NCBI GenBank assembly: GCA_030630425.1 | Contig: DAOVNB010000035.1 | Span: 1-6,577, forward strand | Length of the DNA stretch: 6,577 bases | Reading direction: 5' to 3' | DNA from: an archaeon | Lineage (GTDB): Archaea; EX4484-52; B79-G9 | Part shown: piece by piece, positions 5,382-6,577 of the stretch | Position numbering within the stretch: position 1 is the first letter of the stretch | How the letters are laid out: each line of letters starts with the position of its first letter | The notes under the pieces: generated by a model | Databases searched by the model: none | Told to the model about the DNA's origin: nothing | What the model saw: only the letters and a program-made list of their open reading frames with translations | Made by a program: the position numbers and the translations under genes

Positions 5382-6130
5382 TTTTCAAACCATTCAACTG
5401 TTTTATTTTTTATTGTTTCACGGCTTTTTAAGTCTTTGAATTTGTGTTCAACATTTTCAAGAATTTCTATTTTGAAAGTTTCTGATTCTTCCTTTAAAAA
5501 TGCTGTTGTGTATTCTACAGGAATTGTTTCATCTTCTTTTCCATGAATCATAAGCGTCGGCCTAACAAGTTCTTTTAAATCACAAGTAAGGTCTGTTTCA
5601 TGCGCCTCATCGAAAAATTCTTTGGTTATTGTATGCTCTTCTATGTCTATTTGTCCTTTGAATTTAAGGTCATAAATCTGCCTTTTTGTATACCACAAAA
5701 GCATCAATTCTCTTAAATTAAGTGCCGGCGCTAAAAGGACAAGGGATTTTACATATTTATTTTCTTTTGCATACATCACAGATATTGCAGCACCTAAACT
5801 GTGCCCCATAAGTCCAATATTCTCTGTATTTATTGTCTCAAAAGTCTCAAGAAATTTCACAGCACATTCAAGGTCACCAATCTCATTTTTTATTGAATAA
5901 TCCTTATATGCTCCTTGCGAATCCCCGTGCCCTGTAAAATCAAAGCGCAAAACACAGAAATTTTGCACAACAAGCGCCCTGGCTGTTTCAACAAACATTT
6001 TTTGCGTCTTTGTTCCGCCAAACCCATGGCATATAATTACGGTCTTTTCCGATTTCCCGCTTTCAGGCATGTGCAGCATGCCCACAAGCGGCAATCCTTT
6101 TTTGTTTTTGAATGTAACAGGGGTTTCCAT
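5369..6130 (-). CDS. Alpha/beta hydrolase, serine esterase/lipase-like (253 aa)
   Basis: A soluble alpha/beta-hydrolase of the Hydrolase_4/serine aminopeptidase-like group; the substrate is unknown. Numbered from the ATG at 6130: oxyanion region CHGFGG (34-39), FDFTGHGDS (63-71), nucleophile elbow GHSLG with S111, acid D200 in IHGKEDETIP (195-204), and catalytic H229 in VEHKF. The triad is complete, so it is probably active. No signal peptide or membrane segment is seen. A GTG at 6145 is also open and has been considered as a start, but AGGTG there looks like a weak ribosome binding site, and the TATA-like box at 6153-6159 lies about 26 bp from the ATG, which suggests leaderless initiation at 6130. 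It is the first gene of the operon and overlaps archease by 13 bp. Confidence 0.93.
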   Translation of the reverse strand: METPVTFKNKKGLPLVGMLHMPESGKSEKTVIICHGFGGTKTQKMFVETARALVVQNFCVLRFDFTGHGDSQGAYKDYSIKNEIGDLECAVKFLETFETINTENIGLMGHSLGAAISVMYAKENKYVKSLVLLAPALNLRELMLLWYTKRQIYDLKFKGQIDIEEHTITKEFFDEAHETDLTCDLKELVRPTLMIHGKEDETIPVEYTTAFLKEESETFKIEILENVEHKFKDLKSRETIKNKTVEWFEKWMQ

Positions 6131-6152
6131 AATACTTATTTGCACCTGTAAG

Positions 6153-6159
6153 AATATAA
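6153..6159 (-). promoter_or_regulatory. TATA box of the hydrolase-archease-xseAB operon
   Basis: The minus strand reads AAAAGATTATATTC: a purine-rich upstream part as in a BRE, then TTATAT. Its centre is about 26 bp from the ATG at 6130, so the mRNA may begin at or next to the start codon. No strong promoter-like element was seen between the following genes, which overlap, so this probably drives all four. Confidence 0.5.
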
Positions 6160-6204
6160 TCTTTTGGTTATTGTTATTTTCTATTAACGGGCTTTAGGTA
6201 ACAT

Positions 6205-6212
6205 TTTTATAA
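6205..6212 (+). promoter_or_regulatory. TATA box of the unrecognised rightmost gene
   Basis: TTTTATAA on the plus strand, centred about 25 bp before the ATG at 6234; no ribosome binding site lies between (CCCCCTAAGTTATTACTT). This is the spacing of a leaderless archaeal gene. It sits about 50 bp from the divergent operon promoter in a 103-bp gap. Confidence 0.55.
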
Positions 6213-6233
6213 TTTCCCCCTAAGTTATTACTT

Positions 6234-6577
6234 ATGGCTAGTGAGATTGTTGGAAAACTTGAAGAATTAGGCAATCTTCTTGTGGATTGCAGAGATATAC
6301 CGCCGGTATTTTTTGACGAATATGGTATTAAAAACTTCCCTAAAGGGCCTTATGGCGTGGGTGACTTTTTAATATTTCCTGAACACGAATCGGGTGAAGA
6401 AGCTGGCAGTCCTGTTGAGGGATATTATAAAATAAGTCTTATTGGTGGTGAAAAAGTCACACATCCAGAAAATAATAGATTTAATGCAATGGTGTTGGCA
6501 GACCTTGAGCGTGCGTATTATTTTTCAAGAACAGATATTGGTTGTATTGGAGAAGCAATTACACTTGCAGACCTTAA
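6234..6577 (+). CDS. Unrecognised protein, N-terminal part (at least 114 aa, runs off the window)
   Basis: An open frame of 114 codons without a stop from ATG 6234 to the window edge, MASEIVGKLEELGNLL..., preceded by a well-placed TATA box. I do not recognise a family. The part seen is acidic and soluble, without a signal peptide or membrane segment. It has an opening helix (EIVGKLEELGNLL), a glycine- and aromatic-rich stretch (FPKGPYGVGDFLIF) and a segment ending EAITLADL. Two cysteines (C19, C103) are far apart, so no metal site is evident. It is divergent from the hydrolase operon and may share its control region. Confidence 0.75.
   Translation, partial: MASEIVGKLEELGNLLVDCRDIPPVFFDEYGIKNFPKGPYGVGDFLIFPEHESGEEAGSPVEGYYKISLIGGEKVTHPENNRFNAMVLADLERAYYFSRTDIGCIGEAITLADL

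Noticed and set aside
3331..5546. Plus-strand open frames of 66-153 codons opposite xseB, xseA and archease, rich in Phe, Ser and Leu
   Set aside because: Their composition is that of antisense translation of lysine- and glutamate-rich genes; the minus-strand genes are clearly real.
6131..6145. GTG at 6145 as the hydrolase start
   Set aside because: It is only about 11 bp from the TATA-like box, and the AGGTG around it looks like a weak ribosome binding site; ATG 6130 fits better. Not excluded.
6221..6234. TAAGT-TATT-ACTTA inverted repeat at the start of the rightmost gene
   Set aside because: Arms of only 5 bp in AT-rich DNA are expected by chance; not listed as an operator.

Overview
The window looks archaeal. 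It carries an RtcB tRNA/RNA ligase and its partner archease. Ribosome binding sites are of the GGTGAT type (complementary to the usual archaeal 16S 3' end), and several starts have a TATA-like box about 25 bp upstream with no ribosome binding site, as in leaderless archaeal transcripts. The DNA is AT-rich. Exonuclease VII and RecQ-type domains are bacterial-style repair parts found in some archaea. I cannot name the lineage; a euryarchaeal or DPANN-type genome is possible, but that is inference.

Layout, left to right. (1) 1-227, minus: the N-terminal 75 codons of a class-I (NifS/IscS-type) cysteine desulfurase, with a TATA box and a palindrome centred on the predicted transcription start. (2) 321-1766, minus: a complete, intein-free RtcB of 481 aa. 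(3) 1858-3330, plus: a 490-aa protein with a RecQ-type RQC winged helix and HRDC domain but no helicase, then HEAT-like repeats and an unrecognised C-terminal region. (4) 3327-6130, minus: four overlapping genes in transcription order: alpha/beta hydrolase, archease, exonuclease VII large subunit (XseA) and small subunit (XseB). (5) 6234 to the window end, plus: the start of an unrecognised gene, divergent from the hydrolase.

RtcB and archease form a known functional pair (archease promotes RtcB guanylylation and turnover), yet here they are about 3.2 kb apart, separated by genes for DNA metabolism. The RQC-HRDC-HEAT gene and the ExoVII genes converge, and their stop codons overlap within one TTAA. 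The two most unusual observations are a RecQ accessory half existing without its motor and fused to HEAT repeats, and an exonuclease VII large subunit that has lost the usual C-terminal module and ends in a hydrophobic tail that looks like a membrane anchor. Together they suggest, without proving it, a membrane-associated single-strand DNA processing activity next to a DNA-structure-binding scaffold protein.

No tRNA, rRNA, CRISPR array, insertion sequence or origin was recognised. No gene-free stretch exceeds 300 bases; the gaps (228-320, 1767-1857, 6131-6233) hold promoters and possible operators.
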